From Psococerastis gibbosa (Eukaryota > Arthropoda > Insecta > Psocodea > Psocidae), in contig OZ020490.1 of the NCBI GenBank assembly GCA_963971405.1, forward strand, positions 34,683,464 through 34,747,463: 64,000 nt of DNA. Direction: 5' to 3'. The stretch's first letter is position 1. The number at the start of each line of letters is the position of its first letter. Both the position numbers and the translations under genes were made by a program. The notes under the pieces are model-generated. The model saw nothing but the letters and a program-made list of their open reading frames with translations, made no database searches and was not told where the DNA came from. Positions 40,991-51,676 of the stretch are shown here, piece by piece.

Positions 40991-41919
40991 TACGCCAATT
41001 TCCCAATCAGCAAAATATTTATTTTTTAAATTGACCTCCCAATAAATCAACTTCACTATGATCGATGGATTATTGGCAATCATTAGCATTACATGTTACT
41101 ATCAACAACAACAACAACAATAAAGAATTTTGATTCAACTCCCAAGGCTAGGCTACCTATGTTTCGTAAAATTTAGAACTTTTTATTTTTTATTTAATTA
41201 ACGCAGCAAGTTATTCAAAATTCGGCTCATTTGAGTTGTTGAAGACCACTTCGTGCGTCATGTAGTCGGGTATTATCACTTTTCAGTTGTGTAGTTTTTC
41301 CAAAAATTCAAGATTACGCGAAATTTTAGTCCCCACTGGTTTTATGAAAGAATTACTAAGGGAACTAAGGTACCATAAATTTAATATTTCCTATTATATG
41401 ATGCATCTACAACAAACATGAGCCAAATCTTTAATAACTTGATTTGTTAATTAAATAAAAAATAAATAAAAATACCTAACAAATTTGGGTGTCACCTCTG
41501 CCAGCTCGGAGGTTAAGGCAGAGGGTATAGACTTATCATACGTATTAGCCCTTGGCCATAATCGTTTAACTTGGTAGCCTAGTCGTTTTAAATTGAAAAG
41601 CACTGGCTTATCGCATCAGTACCAATAAATCATATAGGCTATGTATAGGCTACGCTATACTAGTCCTAGGCTTAAAAAAAATTACGGGACACTTAATAAT
41701 ATTACACTCTATTTACTTTTACTATTGCATGTAAAATAGTAGGCATTTATGTAGCCATATATAGTGAAATTGAAAGATATCTTCGTTTCCATGTACCTAC
41801 TTACTTCACTTCTGATTGTTCTGAAGCTCGGGGACATACTGTATTTTGCAGGCTTTGCTTCAGAGGAATTTCGAATAGGTAGCCGATTTAATTCATGCTT
41901 TAAATATTTGTTATTTCAG
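40991..41919. other. Intergenic with a (CAA)6 microsatellite at 41103-41120
   Basis: AT-rich stretch with several TAGGCTA/TAGCCTA words near 41630-41660. The (CAA)6 run is followed by TAAAGAATTTTGATTC. No coding region is supported. Confidence 0.5.
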
Positions 41920-42097
41920 AACGACGCTGGAGAAGAGGCTGAGCGCATATGAAAGTAGCCTATATAGGAACGTGGTTCCGCGGCTAACTTAATCAGATCA
42001 AGCCTGCACCTACCATCCATAGCAACGCCGGCATTGTGGATTTCTGTACGAACAAGGCTCATTCAGGATGCTGTTGGAACAACCTGGGGCGAACAAG
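41920..42097 (+). other. Exon-like segment 1 of an unidentified transcript
   Basis: Bounded by an acceptor (TTGTTATTTCAG, ending 41919) and a donor (CAAG|GTAGGT at 42098), with higher GC than its surroundings. The frame ending in TTWGEQ is open in its second half and would continue in phase into segment 2 for 27 codons before TGA. I recognise no domain. It may be a non-coding exon, a decayed gene or chance. Confidence 0.25.
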
Positions 42098-42875
42098 GTA
42101 GGTTAAATATTTCTTTCAGTGGGCCGACTTTGGCGATTGTTTTTAATCTTAACCTGGGATTAAAAAGGTAAACAAGATAATTTTACAGTGGAATCAAAGT
42201 GCTATTCAAAATAGTTTTGTTTACATTTCTAACTTCAGGAATAAGTAATACTAAACGGCATAGTAGGCCCACAGGTAAATTTATTGAGAAAAAAGTTTAT
42301 GTACAGTATTATAAGCTACAGATGCAGCTAAAAAATCAGTATTAGGTGCAATATTGTGGCAGATTTTTGACAGTCTCCATCAGTGCTAAGACTGTTCACT
42401 TGAACAAGTTGCGGCGAGTCGGAGATTCCAACAAGAGACACTAGGTATATATCCACAAACTATGCCGAAGTCGGCAGTATGTGCGACGCAATGTTTTTAT
42501 TATTATTTTCTGTGATCACGTAACAACCTCGTTGAGCAGCATACTGTAGATTCTCATCAAGAGTCACCAAGGCATGCCGTCCATAAATGTTGAAACAATG
42601 CCGTCGACAAAATGGATTACTGGTTTTGATGTATACGAGTAAATCTGGTCGCGGGAGGCGAAAGTGGTTGCAGCGGCTTATGGTGTATTTATAATATATA
42701 ACAAACCTGTTATTGAGGGCAGTTTTTGATTCAGGGAAACATGGGATGAACAATTGTGTAGCCTATTTGGACACATCTTTTTGGAATTTCAACTGCTGCA
42801 GGCATCTAACCTAAAATGATGAGGCCTAACGATAGGTATAACTTTAATCCATTATCAATATTTTGGTTGTTTCAG
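42098..42875. other. Intergenic or intronic, no feature seen
   Basis: AT-rich. A 97-codon minus-strand frame at 42460-42753 has no recognisable domain, and I treat it as chance. Confidence 0.4.
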
Positions 42876-43030
42876 CTAACACACAACATTGCGGCTTCAC
42901 CCCTAGGACCCCCTTCAATGTATCCGACGTGACTGGCGGCGTCACCAGACTGGACTGATGAAGAAGTCGTCCAAATCAACTCCGAGGCACCCAAAGGCGC
43001 AAACCCAACTGGAGGCCAGGTAGTGAAATG
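42876..43030 (+). other. Exon-like segment 2 of an unidentified transcript
   Basis: Bounded by a good acceptor (TTTTGGTTGTTTCAG, ending 42875) and a consensus donor (ATG|GTAAGT at 43031). It is GC-rich compared with its flanks. All three frames contain a stop; the longest pieces read TPRTPFNVSDVTGGVTRLD and WTDEEVVQINSEAPKGANP. Function unknown. Confidence 0.3.
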
Positions 43031-43113
43031 GTAAGTCCCGCAAAGTAGACTTTGTTCACGGGTGTGCTTGAAGCAGAGAATATACATGCTCGTAAGATCC
43101 TATAGGTTAGAGT

Positions 43114-43362
43114 CAGGCGCGGATCTAGGCCTAGAACGAAACCAAGGAGGGGGCTAAGATTAAATACGATTTTTTTTTGAAACATTATTATTGTGGTGTA
43201 CGCATTTTCAGAGCAATAACGGTTCTATATTATAGGTAGTCAATACAATTGAGCACAAGGGGGGCCCGGTCTCCCCCGGGAGAAAGATTGTGAAAAATAG
43301 GACTGAAATAGTGGGGTTTTACGTATTTTGAGGAACCTGTACCCCCCGTAGATCCACGCCTA
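43114..43362. mobile_element. hAT-type MITE, 249 bp, perfect 8-bp target duplication
   Basis: The termini CAGGCGCGGATCTA and (reverse complement of right end) TAGGCGTGGATCTA are inverted repeats matching at 12/14. The flanks GTTAGAGT at 43106-43113 and 43363-43370 are identical, the 8-bp duplication expected of hAT transposition. The interior has no open frame of note. Bases 43267-43330 are a module also found twice, inverted, inside the element at 51677. Confidence 0.85.
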
Positions 43363-43951
43363 GTTAGAGTATAAAGCCGGTTAACCTGTGGATCCCAACT
43401 ACTAAATTGTTTCCAATGAGCTGAAACATAAAGCCGAGCTAAAATTGGTAACTTTCTAAAAATAAAAATGTTAACACGCAATAGCCTATACTTTGCTTAT
43501 ACCTCAGCAGACAGAGACTTCAAATTGGATTCAAAATGGCGGATGAAAATACCTTTGTTATAAGTAGCCTTATACAATGAGCGAAGTGAGAGTAGTAAAC
43601 AATGGCTACCCAGCAAATGGTGAACCCATTGAACAACATTAATTTGTTTTATTTATTTAATATAGAGCTAGACATAGTCATTACCAGCACTGCTGCTTAA
43701 TGTTGCTGCTACTGCACTTAGTAATGTTCTAATATGTAATTGCATTTAAAAACCAAAGTGCACTTATGGCTGAGGATCATGATTCCATGAAAGCAGAATT
43801 GCCCAATCAGTACAATGCGGAGAGCATCAGAGAACTACTTAGCTGTAGGCCTATTCATTTTTATAAAGTGGTACAAAATAGAGAGAGTTGTAATTCAAAA
43901 GTAGGCTGCAACACGTCTCAATATCGGAAGCAGTCAAAGAAGTCAAGACAT

Positions 43952-44159
43952 GTAGCGTAGTGGTACGTACTCTGGCTTTCACCCGAAAGGTTGCTGGTTC
44001 GAGTCCACTGGCTACATTTTCTGGCCATGCTTCGGAGGACAAGTAAAGCAGGCGGTCCAGGGCCTTCCTAGTTTAGTGTAAGAGAGGGCTTTATAGCCCT
44101 AACTCCGCTAGGTTGGCTTAGTAATAGAAACCATAAAAGTCCTTATTTATTTATTAATT
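43952..44159 (+). mobile_element. tRNA-derived SINE, 208 bp, with 7-bp target duplication
   Basis: RNA polymerase III box A (TAGCGTAGTGG, 43953-43963) and box B (GGTTCGAGTCC, 43996-44006) both match consensus at tRNA-like spacing. The body ends in a TTATTTATTTATTAATT tail. Identical AAGACAT flanks (43945-43951 and 44160-44166) are the target duplication. The insert is absent from tandem copy 2, where the flanking text runs on with only a few bases changed, so this is a natural empty-site comparison. Confidence 0.88.
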
Positions 44160-44222
44160 AAGACATCTGCCTTCACTAGATGATTGGACGGATTTTCTAA
44201 ATTACAATTTTTGATGTTTCAG

Positions 44223-44377
44223 CATTCTGTACGCCATCACCAAAGAGGACGAGAGGCATTAAAGGAGGTCGTCCTCGGCGAATAAGCCTACTTCGTGAAC
44301 AGCTTGCGCAACGGTCCAGACATGCTGCGACAGCGTTTGCAGAGGCGCTGCCGTCGGGACCAGTGGAAGATTCCTGA
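44223..44377 (+). CDS. Candidate terminal coding exon, basic peptide with AT-hook-like core (partial, unidentified)
   Basis: An acceptor (TTTTGATGTTTCAG, ending 44222) precedes a frame open for 50 codons from 44225 to TGA at 44375-44377. The peptide has KRTRGIKGGRPRRISLLREQ, whose GRPRR core resembles an AT-hook, followed by AQRSRHAATAFAEALPSG. In tandem copy 2 the same exon (from 45152) keeps the acceptor and GGRPRRISL and then loses the frame. No known family recognised. Upstream joining is unclear: segment 2 ends in a different phase for this frame. It could equally be a remnant of an old gene. Confidence 0.3.
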
Positions 44378-44678
44378 CGAAAAAGCCTGGTGGCTGCCAT
44401 GACTCAGTCAATTATGCAGTCTTGCAGCTGCCAAATAAGTTAACACTAGAATGTAAGTTAAATAAGTCAAGGTTAAATTTAAGAAATTACCTTGAGGCTT
44501 TTGTGAGAAATATCTGCGGAAACGTTGCCACCATAATTGGATACCCCCAATTGAGGTTATCTTTGCCTAAAGTCGAATTTTTCATGAAATATCGAACGAG
44601 AATGTGAGTAGTTAGCTGCCTCCGGCACCGTTTGCCCGCAGTTTTTATATAATAATAATAAGAAGTAATAATAGCAAC

Positions 44679-45616
44679 CAATGGCTACCCAGCAAATGTT
44701 GAACCCATTGAACGACAGTTAACTACTATTGTAACATTTGTAACACTGTACTGTATGTGGTTAAAATGGCCAATTATAATTTCATTTCAACATAGAAGTA
44801 GAGTAGCTAGACCGAGTCATTACCACTGCTGCTTAATGCTGCTGCTAACTGCACTTAGTAATGTTCTAATATGTATGTTGCATTTAAAAACCAAAGCGCA
44901 TTCTTGCCTGAGATCTGGTTCCCATGATTCCATGAACGCAGAATTGTCCAATGAGTACAATGCGGAGAGCATCAAACTACTTAGCTGTATTCATTTTTAT
45001 AACGTGGTACAAAATAGCTCATTGGCTTTCACAGAGTTGTAATTCAAAAGTACCGCTGCAACACGTCTCAATATCGGAAGCAGTCTTAAGAAAGTTGCCT
45101 TCACTAGATGATTGGACGGATTTCCTATATTACAATTTTTGTTGTTTCAGCATTCTATACGCCATCATCAAAGAGGATGGGAGGCATTAGAGGAGGTCGT
45201 CCTCGGCGAATAAGCCTAGCTTCTTCGTTAACAGCTTGCGCAATGGTCCAGACAGGCTGCGACAGCTTTAAATTTTAGCGGTGGCGCTGCCGCCGGGACC
45301 AGTGGAAGATTCCTGCCTGGTGGCTTTCATAGCCAATGTATGCAGTCTTGCAGCTGTCAAATAAGTTAACTCTAAAATGTAAGTTAAATAAGTGAAGTTT
45401 AAATTTAAGAAATTATCTTGAGGCTTTTGTACGAAATAACCGCGGAAACGTTGCCACCATAATTGGATAACCTCTCAGAGGTTTTCTTTGCACAAAGTCG
45501 AAATTTTCATGAAATATCGAACGAGAATGAGAGTAAAATAAATGGTCCTCTACATTTTGCCTCCGGCACCGTTTGCCCACAGTTTTTTTTGTAATAATAA
45601 ATAAATAATAATAAAA
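44679..45616. repeat. Tandem duplication, copy 2 (no SINE)
   Basis: Paralogous to 43600-44678 with many substitutions and small indels and without the SINE. Its exon-like part from about 45152 is frameshifted relative to copy 1. It ends in an A/T-rich microsatellite-like run (AATAATAAATAAATAATAA). Confidence 0.85.
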
Positions 45617-46098
45617 TATATATATTATGTACAGTATATTTAATATGATAATATGTAAAAATGTCTACACCCTAAGAAAAAATCGAAACTAAACTTTCAT
45701 ACAAAAAAAAAAATATAAATTTATTTATAAAAATATGGAATTATTTTTAGGAAAGAAAAATCGATGGATATTCCCAGATTTCTGGAAATTTCCGAGTCCC
45801 TCATCACTGTATAAGATTGTAGAGCAATATTTCTTCTAGTTTTTGGACTCTCATGCTCAATATTTCCTGTGAAAATTGACTTTGCAATGAAATCTTGTTA
45901 AATGAAACCACAGACATTGTCCAGTTTAAAAGTCTCATTTTAAGAGATGAGAAATTCGTTGCTCCCGTATCGGAGTTTCGGATGTACAATCTTTACTTGC
46001 AATAAATTTGACTGATCAATATCAGTCGTGAAGCCATAGAGAACATTGGTAAAAGAGGTTATAGTACATCCATGTCTGCTGACGATTTCAACAGCTCA
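45617..46098. other. Very AT-rich intergenic stretch, no feature seen
   Basis: A and T runs and TATATATA stretches. A minus-strand 61-codon frame at 45804-45989 shows no domain. Confidence 0.5.
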
Positions 46099-46560
46099 GA
46101 ATGAATGAATATATTTTAGTACGATACAATGGGACAATATACAATTTAACAACAATTTATAAAAATCACGCCACTGGGCAAATGCCCGAGTGTGGCCTAC
46201 ATCAGTTAACACAACGAAATAATCAGTAAAAGTTACAAGGTACAGGCTACAATAAAATAGGTATACTCATGTTTAATTTTGTTTTTCGCACGTATAGTAG
46301 CATTGTATACAACTGTATATTGTTATAAATCGACTTTACAAAGTATCAAATGTCAAAAACATCACGCTCTTTAACGACTTTAACATAATCAGATATTTCC
46401 TTTTTTATGATATATGGACTTCCAGAACTTTGGCATATCAATGGAAAGGCATTAAAATGTTTTACACCAATGAATAACAGTAGTTGTTTATTTTCAGAGC
46501 CAAATTGGCTTTTTCCGTGCCAGGAGAAGTGTTGAATATTCAAATTAGTTCAATATAACA
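46099..46560 (-). pseudogene. 3' end of a non-LTR retrotransposon (Jockey-like), relic
   Basis: The minus-strand frame 46543-46346 reads GKSQFGSENKQLLLFIGVKHF, NAFPLIC and IIKKEISDYV. This is the pattern seen just after the reverse transcriptase in Jockey-superfamily ORF2 proteins (a basic stretch, then GxKxWNxLP, then FKKxLKxYL). The 3' terminus on the minus strand is a short ATTC repeat (plus-strand GAATGAATGAAT at 46099), a typical simple-repeat tail. Only the C-terminal tail of the protein remains. Confidence 0.6.
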
Positions 46561-46580
46561 ATATTAAGAATAATAACAGT

Positions 46581-46710
46581 CGCTTACAGAGACATTAAGG
46601 GAAAAATAATATAAGAGAAGCCTTTTCAGTGCCATTATAGATGAAGTGAATGGCCGCCTACAGAGATATTCACGGTTAAGTAGTAGAGGAGAGAAGCCTT
46701 TTCAGTGCCA
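46581..46710. repeat. Imperfect tandem duplication, ~74 bp
   Basis: Two units share CTTACAGAGACATT / CCTACAGAGATATT starts (46581 and 46655) and GAAGCCTTTTCAGTGCCA ends (46634 and 46710). Confidence 0.7.
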
Positions 46711-46930
46711 AGACCAGTTGATAGTCCAGTAGTAAATAATAAATAATTAAACGTTTCGTCTTAGTTTTGACTTGTCACGGCTTATTGATGACTCTACGAT
46801 CAATATTTCCTGAGGGGGAGGGGTCCAATATTCTCTGTTGAGAGCGTCTTCTCTGTTTATTGCGAGAGACCTCAGGTAGAAAAAAGGGGATTCTAATGAT
46901 TTTTCTTTTTTAGTTTCTGTGTAGCTAGAG

Positions 46931-47119
46931 ATGGACCATCAGTTTTCACCTCCAGCGTCGCGCCTCGTCGGCGTGCGGTGGAAAAATGTCATCGCCTCCC
47001 GGAACTCTTCACCAGCACCAGCAGACGATGGACCCTCGCCACCGCTCCTTCCAAAACCTGTGTTAACCTCACCTCGCAGACGGCGGCGCACGTACATGAA
47101 CTGCTGTTATATACCTTGA
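46931..47119 (+). CDS. Small GC-rich Pro/Arg-rich open frame (unidentified)
   Basis: 62 codons from an ATG that follows a pyrimidine-rich acceptor-like run (TTTTTCTTTTTTAG, ending about 46913). The peptide is Pro/Ser-rich and then basic (SPPASRLVG, APADDGPSPPLLPKP, SPRRRRRT). Its GC content stands out sharply from the AT-rich surroundings, which is why I list it as a possible first coding exon. No family is recognised and no donor is obvious. Confidence 0.2.
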   Translation: MDHQFSPPASRLVGVRWKNVIASRNSSPAPADDGPSPPLLPKPVLTSPRRRRRTYMNCCYIP

Positions 47120-47173
47120 TCTAGTCTATGGCCCGTACGATTCGCCACACTGGAGTTACCAATTATTTTTGTA

Positions 47174-47308
47174 ATTGTAGCAAATGGGTGGAAACCACTG
47201 AGTTAACTTCAGAAGATTTCTGAGTCAGGCGTGTAGCCGACCGCATATCTGTGCACAGTTGTTCCTCTAATTGCTTCGGTGGTTATCCAGCTACCCACTT
47301 GCTACAAT
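47174..47308. repeat. Inverted repeat, 18-bp arms, ~100-nt loop
   Basis: ATTGTAGCAAATGGGTGG (47174-47191) pairs with 47291-47308, whose reverse complement is ATTGTAGCAAGTGGGTAG (16/18). It may be an old foldback element. No target duplication identified. Confidence 0.5.
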
Positions 47309-48147
47309 GACAAAACATTGTCCGTGACTTGTTCGTGCCGAATCGTCCGCGAGTTCTTAGAGCATGGTGGCAGGACATTACACAGCCATCTTTCTGCACG
47401 GCTTTGTCAAAGGTATTTAATTATTATTTGTTTTCTTTTCTATAACTCAGTGTTTCCGACATGCATCATTTCTACTATTGTAATCGCACTCTTATTCAAG
47501 CCTTGTGAGCCCAATTGAATTTTATGAATAACGCAAGGACTCTTTCTAAACTTGAAAAAGCCCAATCTCTGCATTAAAAAAAATAACAGCCTCCAACTAA
47601 ATATAATATATTAAAATATAAATAAATAATAAAAATATATTCTATTTATAATGGCCTAATATATCATTTCATTTTAACAACATCCAAGCTGATCTGATAA
47701 ACTGTTCAGGGATGGCTTGTCACCGGTGAGAGCACTTAATTATTTTACCAGAGCTATTGTGCCGGAAGGGGGTCTGCAAAATATTCTTAATGGGAAGCAC
47801 AGAACTAGATAACAATCAGATCATTCAAATCATGGGGTTTTGCCGTAATTTCCCTAGGGATTCCTATTTATTCGAAACAGCTCCTGTACCTGATTACTAT
47901 TTTTAAGTTTTTAATTGTTTTTTTCACGCAAGCCAGAAATGATGAGGTAACCCAACTGCACCAGTCAATTACATAATAACTTAGCCTTGAGAGAAATTTT
48001 CACCCCACATTTGATTCCCTCATTTGCAAATAATACAATACTAGGTAGGATATAATTTGGTGGAAAATTTGCGTAATTGTAAGAAATGCGATTGAATGTT
48101 GCCAGAATTTTTTGATGTCCATGTTCCAGCGGGGCCGGCGCGTGAGT
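47309..48147. other. Intergenic, no feature seen
   Basis: A 79-codon frame at 47279-47518 starts inside the inverted repeat and lacks a recognisable domain. The rest is AT-rich. Confidence 0.45.
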
Positions 48148-48337
48148 CCGTGGCGTAGCGTACGTAGTTGAAAAATAGTGTCTCCCTAGTCGGGTTGGCT
48201 TAAACTACTTACAATCATGGGAAGGAACAAAAATACGTAGACCAAAAAAATAGTGACATAAAACATAGGCTATATACATATGTCAACACAAAATTCATTT
48301 TTAAGTGTAGGGACTCCCTACACTCGCTACGCTACTG
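48148..48337. mobile_element. Possible hAT-type MITE, 190 bp
   Basis: The ends CCGTGGCGTAGCG and (reverse complement of right) CAGTAGCGTAGCG match at 11/13 and resemble the widespread CAGTGGCGTAGC terminus of hAT MITEs. The 8-bp flanks do not match, so the call is tentative. Confidence 0.45.
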
Positions 48338-49327
48338 GTCAGGGCTCAAATAAGGAATTTAAAAATTATTAATGTTTCGAGGAGTGTCTGAAAAGTTACT
48401 AATAGGCCTAATCACATATTACTAATGCTGTGCCGAGTCAAATTGTCTGAATTACTAATATAAACCAGTCACTTTGACATGACAAAACCTGAAGTTCAGA
48501 ATTTCTCAGATCAGTGGGAGCATGCTTTTTTTTAAGCATTTTGGAGACGTTACTTGGCAATTTTTGTTTTTTTGTTCTGTAGGTCTATGTTTTTTGTCCA
48601 TTTAAAGAAGAAAAACGGCATAAGCTTAAAAGTAAGTACTACTCCCAGCCATATACTCGATTATTAGAACTGTTCGGACTCTCTCGTATATGAAAATAAA
48701 TAATGTACCTATGCATAGGCCTATACCGGTACTCTATATAGAAAATTGATAGGCCTAAATGTCTAAAGCTACAAAATTTAATTTTACCGTATTCTCAAGC
48801 AACAACTGACCAGAAATGAATGAAAACATCAATGCAAAAATAAGAAATAAAGTCAAGCAATAAAATAATTAATAAAGAATAAGAAAGTTCGATAAAGACT
48901 ACAAATCCCGACGTCTTGATTGCTAGTTGAATGAGTAATATTCATCATAAGTCTTATAGTTAACATACATTTACTTACAAAAATCTTAAATTATTGCTAG
49001 CCTACACAAGATTTTTTTATTCATTTTAAATAATAAAACTAATCAATGTTATTATACCTACTTATTAGACATTGAATTGTCGGATAGGAGTGGCCCAAAT
49101 GTACCACCTCATTGATTATCAAATGCTGCTTCCTAGAGTGGAGTTGTATTAACTGCTTCTTACTTTGCCAAATAAATTTCTAATTAAAAAATATCCTACT
49201 AGTGAAGGGGAACAGATTCAACTACGCATTTCATTTTATGATGCCTTTAAACATTTACTCTCATTACCAAGTGTTACACTAACGGTCAAAGTTCCATTAT
49301 CCGAAATACAAATAGGCTATAAGTTCA
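48338..49327. other. Intergenic, no feature seen
   Basis: AT-rich, with several TAGGCCTA-type words (48401, 48716, 48751). No coding or RNA gene is supported. Confidence 0.5.
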
Positions 49328-51648
49328 TGCTTGTTCAGTAAAATGTAAACCACCGAGCGTGGGAGCTAAGGCCAACCAGTTGACATTATAGATGGAAGCA
49401 CGAAGGCCTCATACGGCACGCGTAACTGAACAGGGGTGAATCCAGCACCTCGCTGAACCTCAAGTGACCAGTTAATTAAGGGTTAATTTAACCGCATGCG
49501 AGGAATTACGGGGAGGGAGGGCACAAAATTGTATTTTGAACACGAGTTAACAATATTCACGCGCCGGCTAGCTGTGTCAAGTCTGGAACACTATATCGAA
49601 TTGTTGGTAGAAGGGCCTTAGACACCTAGTTTAGTAGGAAGCTTGAAATGGGAAAGTTGGCAGGTCCTATGCCGCTTGCCTTACGCAGTCTGTGTTGTTT
49701 TGTATCAATGCATATTCTACGTCTCTTCAGCATTCCTTAGGCTACAGCAGTTTTGAAGGCTGCGGTCCCATTCTCGATTTGCTGGATCTTTTGCCTCCAC
49801 TCCCAGAGCTATACTGCCTATTTTTGGTAAGGTTCGATAGCTTTAGTACCGAGTTGGTTCATCGGTTGCTGTTGCGTTCAGTTTGCGATATATGCCAGAT
49901 AAGGTCGTTTTAAGGGGCTGGGGCTTCTTCTAACTTGTTTTCCATAAGATTGCTTCGCAAAATGAGTAACGGCTAGCCTCTAAGTTCTTCAAAGGCTAGT
50001 TTAACTTTAGTTTGGAATGCGACGAGGTGTTTGGAGTGGATTGTTGCGATAAGACAGTTAAGTGTAAGAGTTGTATGGCGGACCAACTATTGCAGCTGAG
50101 TACAGGAAATGTACTCGTATATATAGCCCGACAGAAGAACGACGATGATGGTCGGCTGTCCTACCATGACCTACCATGTTTATTTAGTACTTTGGTTAAA
50201 TTTTCTTCTTGTTCGTAACTTTTGATCAATTCCTCTCAATACATTACCGTACATCTGCCTTTCCAGCCTAGCACCGTACAGTATGTGCAATCCATCTTGC
50301 TATCACTACTCATAAGATTCTTCCTCTACCCGCTATAGCACTTCATCTCGAGCCCCTCTATTTGCCTGTTCATGCTGAGTCTTATAGTCTAAGATTCACA
50401 TCCAATATTAGGTCTATAGCATCACACTGAGTAGAAAGAGGTATACCGTATTTCTAGATTGCAGTACCTTTATCTTCTTATTACATGCTAAGTGACCCAG
50501 GATTATTCTATTTTTGTCTCCTTCTTACTATTCTCGTCCTGCGTTATCAATCCCATACACTGTATCTAGTTATTTATATGTTCTTGTGTTAAATTGTTCA
50601 ACAACCGTGCTAAATTAGCATTGTAAGCCACGCTAGAACTACTGGATGGGAGCCCGAAGTGGTCGCATTTTATAAGTTCTGCAACTTCGACAGTATAAGA
50701 TCAATGCCTTCGGGCAGCTTGGTGTCTTGAAGGTCTGGTGAAGTGGGAAGAAAGAAGAGGAAATGAAGAAAATGCATTATGAAGTGCTTAGGCTTAAATT
50801 AGGTAGGCTATTTGGTGAAGTGAAGTGAATGTGGTTTGTAGGGTTGAGACACCTAGCTGCCTGACGTAGGTCCGTATACTGTCATTGTATCATAAGCCTT
50901 TCCAAACAGCGATGACCACAGAAAGTTCTTAATCCAGGGCTCTTCTTCGCTCTTCAGTCGGATTCACTCCAGACATGTTCTGAACACTGGAGTCTATACT
51001 TCTCTTGGTTGGACTCAGTTACTATCGGTGGCCCGCCATGCAACTGAACACTTGATTGTCAGTTCTTAAATTCACCGGTGTGCTGCCCAATGACCATGGC
51101 ACTGGTTAGTCCACTGACGTGTTTAGGGAAATTCCAATATGGAACTTCAGTCACTAACTCCATTCCAGACTGAACTTGAACAGTAATATTTGCTTGGGAT
51201 CTCAGACGAATATTGTCTGATAACCATGTGAATGCATGCATATGATTGTCTTCTATTCGTCGCTGATGACAAGAGCTTATTTGAGGAGCTTTTACGTTGT
51301 CACACAGCTCAGGTTGTGAAGATTCCTCTTTTGAGAATGACATTATAAGAAGCTACTCTGCGCCTTAGGAAATTGATCTGCGACTGGTGTACATCTGGTG
51401 CTGTATCGCACGAATGCCGCCGATGCATTAAGTCGTTACTGAGCTGAATGTTATCGTTAATAGTACTGTAGCTCGTAAGGGGCATTAGATTGAGCACTTT
51501 GAGAATTATGAGCGTAATTTGAGAGCGCTGTTTAGACGTAAAATATGCCTATGACACAGACAACTTGGATCATGTGAGGCATGGTGCGGGATCGGTTGGA
51601 ATTTCCCTGTTAAGTTTCCTACCAATCAGTGTTTTAAGGCCCCGATCG
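49328..51648. repeat. Dispersed 2.3-kb duplication, copy A
   Basis: Nearly identical, in direct orientation, to 55981-58304 (shift about 6.65 kb), from TGCTTGTTCAGTAAAATG to GGCCCCGAT. Differences are mainly substitutions in the first 700 bp and small indels later: A has CACTCCAGACATGTT near 50967, B has an extra GTGTCTGTGAA near 57390. I see no terminal inverted repeats, LTRs, poly-A or Helitron-type ends. A hairpin GCCCGAAG/CTTCGGGC lies at 50652-50659 and 50708-50715. Outer flanks of A show no duplication. Confidence 0.95.
49731..50218 (+). pseudogene. Two-exon-like Cys-rich frame, copy A (splice donor lost)
   Basis: Counterpart of the frame at 56380-56867. Segment 49731-49898 is open for 56 codons after the acceptor CGTCTCTTCAG, but the following donor reads ATAAGG instead of GTAAGG, so splicing is predicted to fail. 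Segment 50000-50218 is open to TAA and encodes the same protein as copy B despite three base differences. Family not recognised. Confidence 0.3.
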
Positions 51649-51676
51649 CTTATAGCCAATGGCGACAACTCTTGTT

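Larger units (their letters stand above)
43600..44678. repeat. Tandem duplication, copy 1 (contains a SINE)
   Basis: It begins CAATGGCTACCCAGCAAATG and ends after CCTCCGGCACCGTTTGCCC plus an AATAATAAT tail. The same order of blocks recurs from 44679: TGCTGCTTAATG, CCATGATTCCATGAA, AACACGTCTCAATATCGG, TTCACTAGATGATTGGACGG, GGAAACGTTGCCACC. Copy 1 is longer because of the SINE at 43952-44159. Confidence 0.85.

Noticed and set aside
42460-42753. 97-codon minus frame
   Set aside because: No recognisable domain or supporting splice sites; an ordinary chance frame for AT-moderate DNA.
43952-44020. Functional tRNA gene
   Set aside because: Boxes A and B are good, but the acceptor stem is incomplete and the sequence continues into a SINE body with target duplication, so it is a tRNA-derived SINE head.
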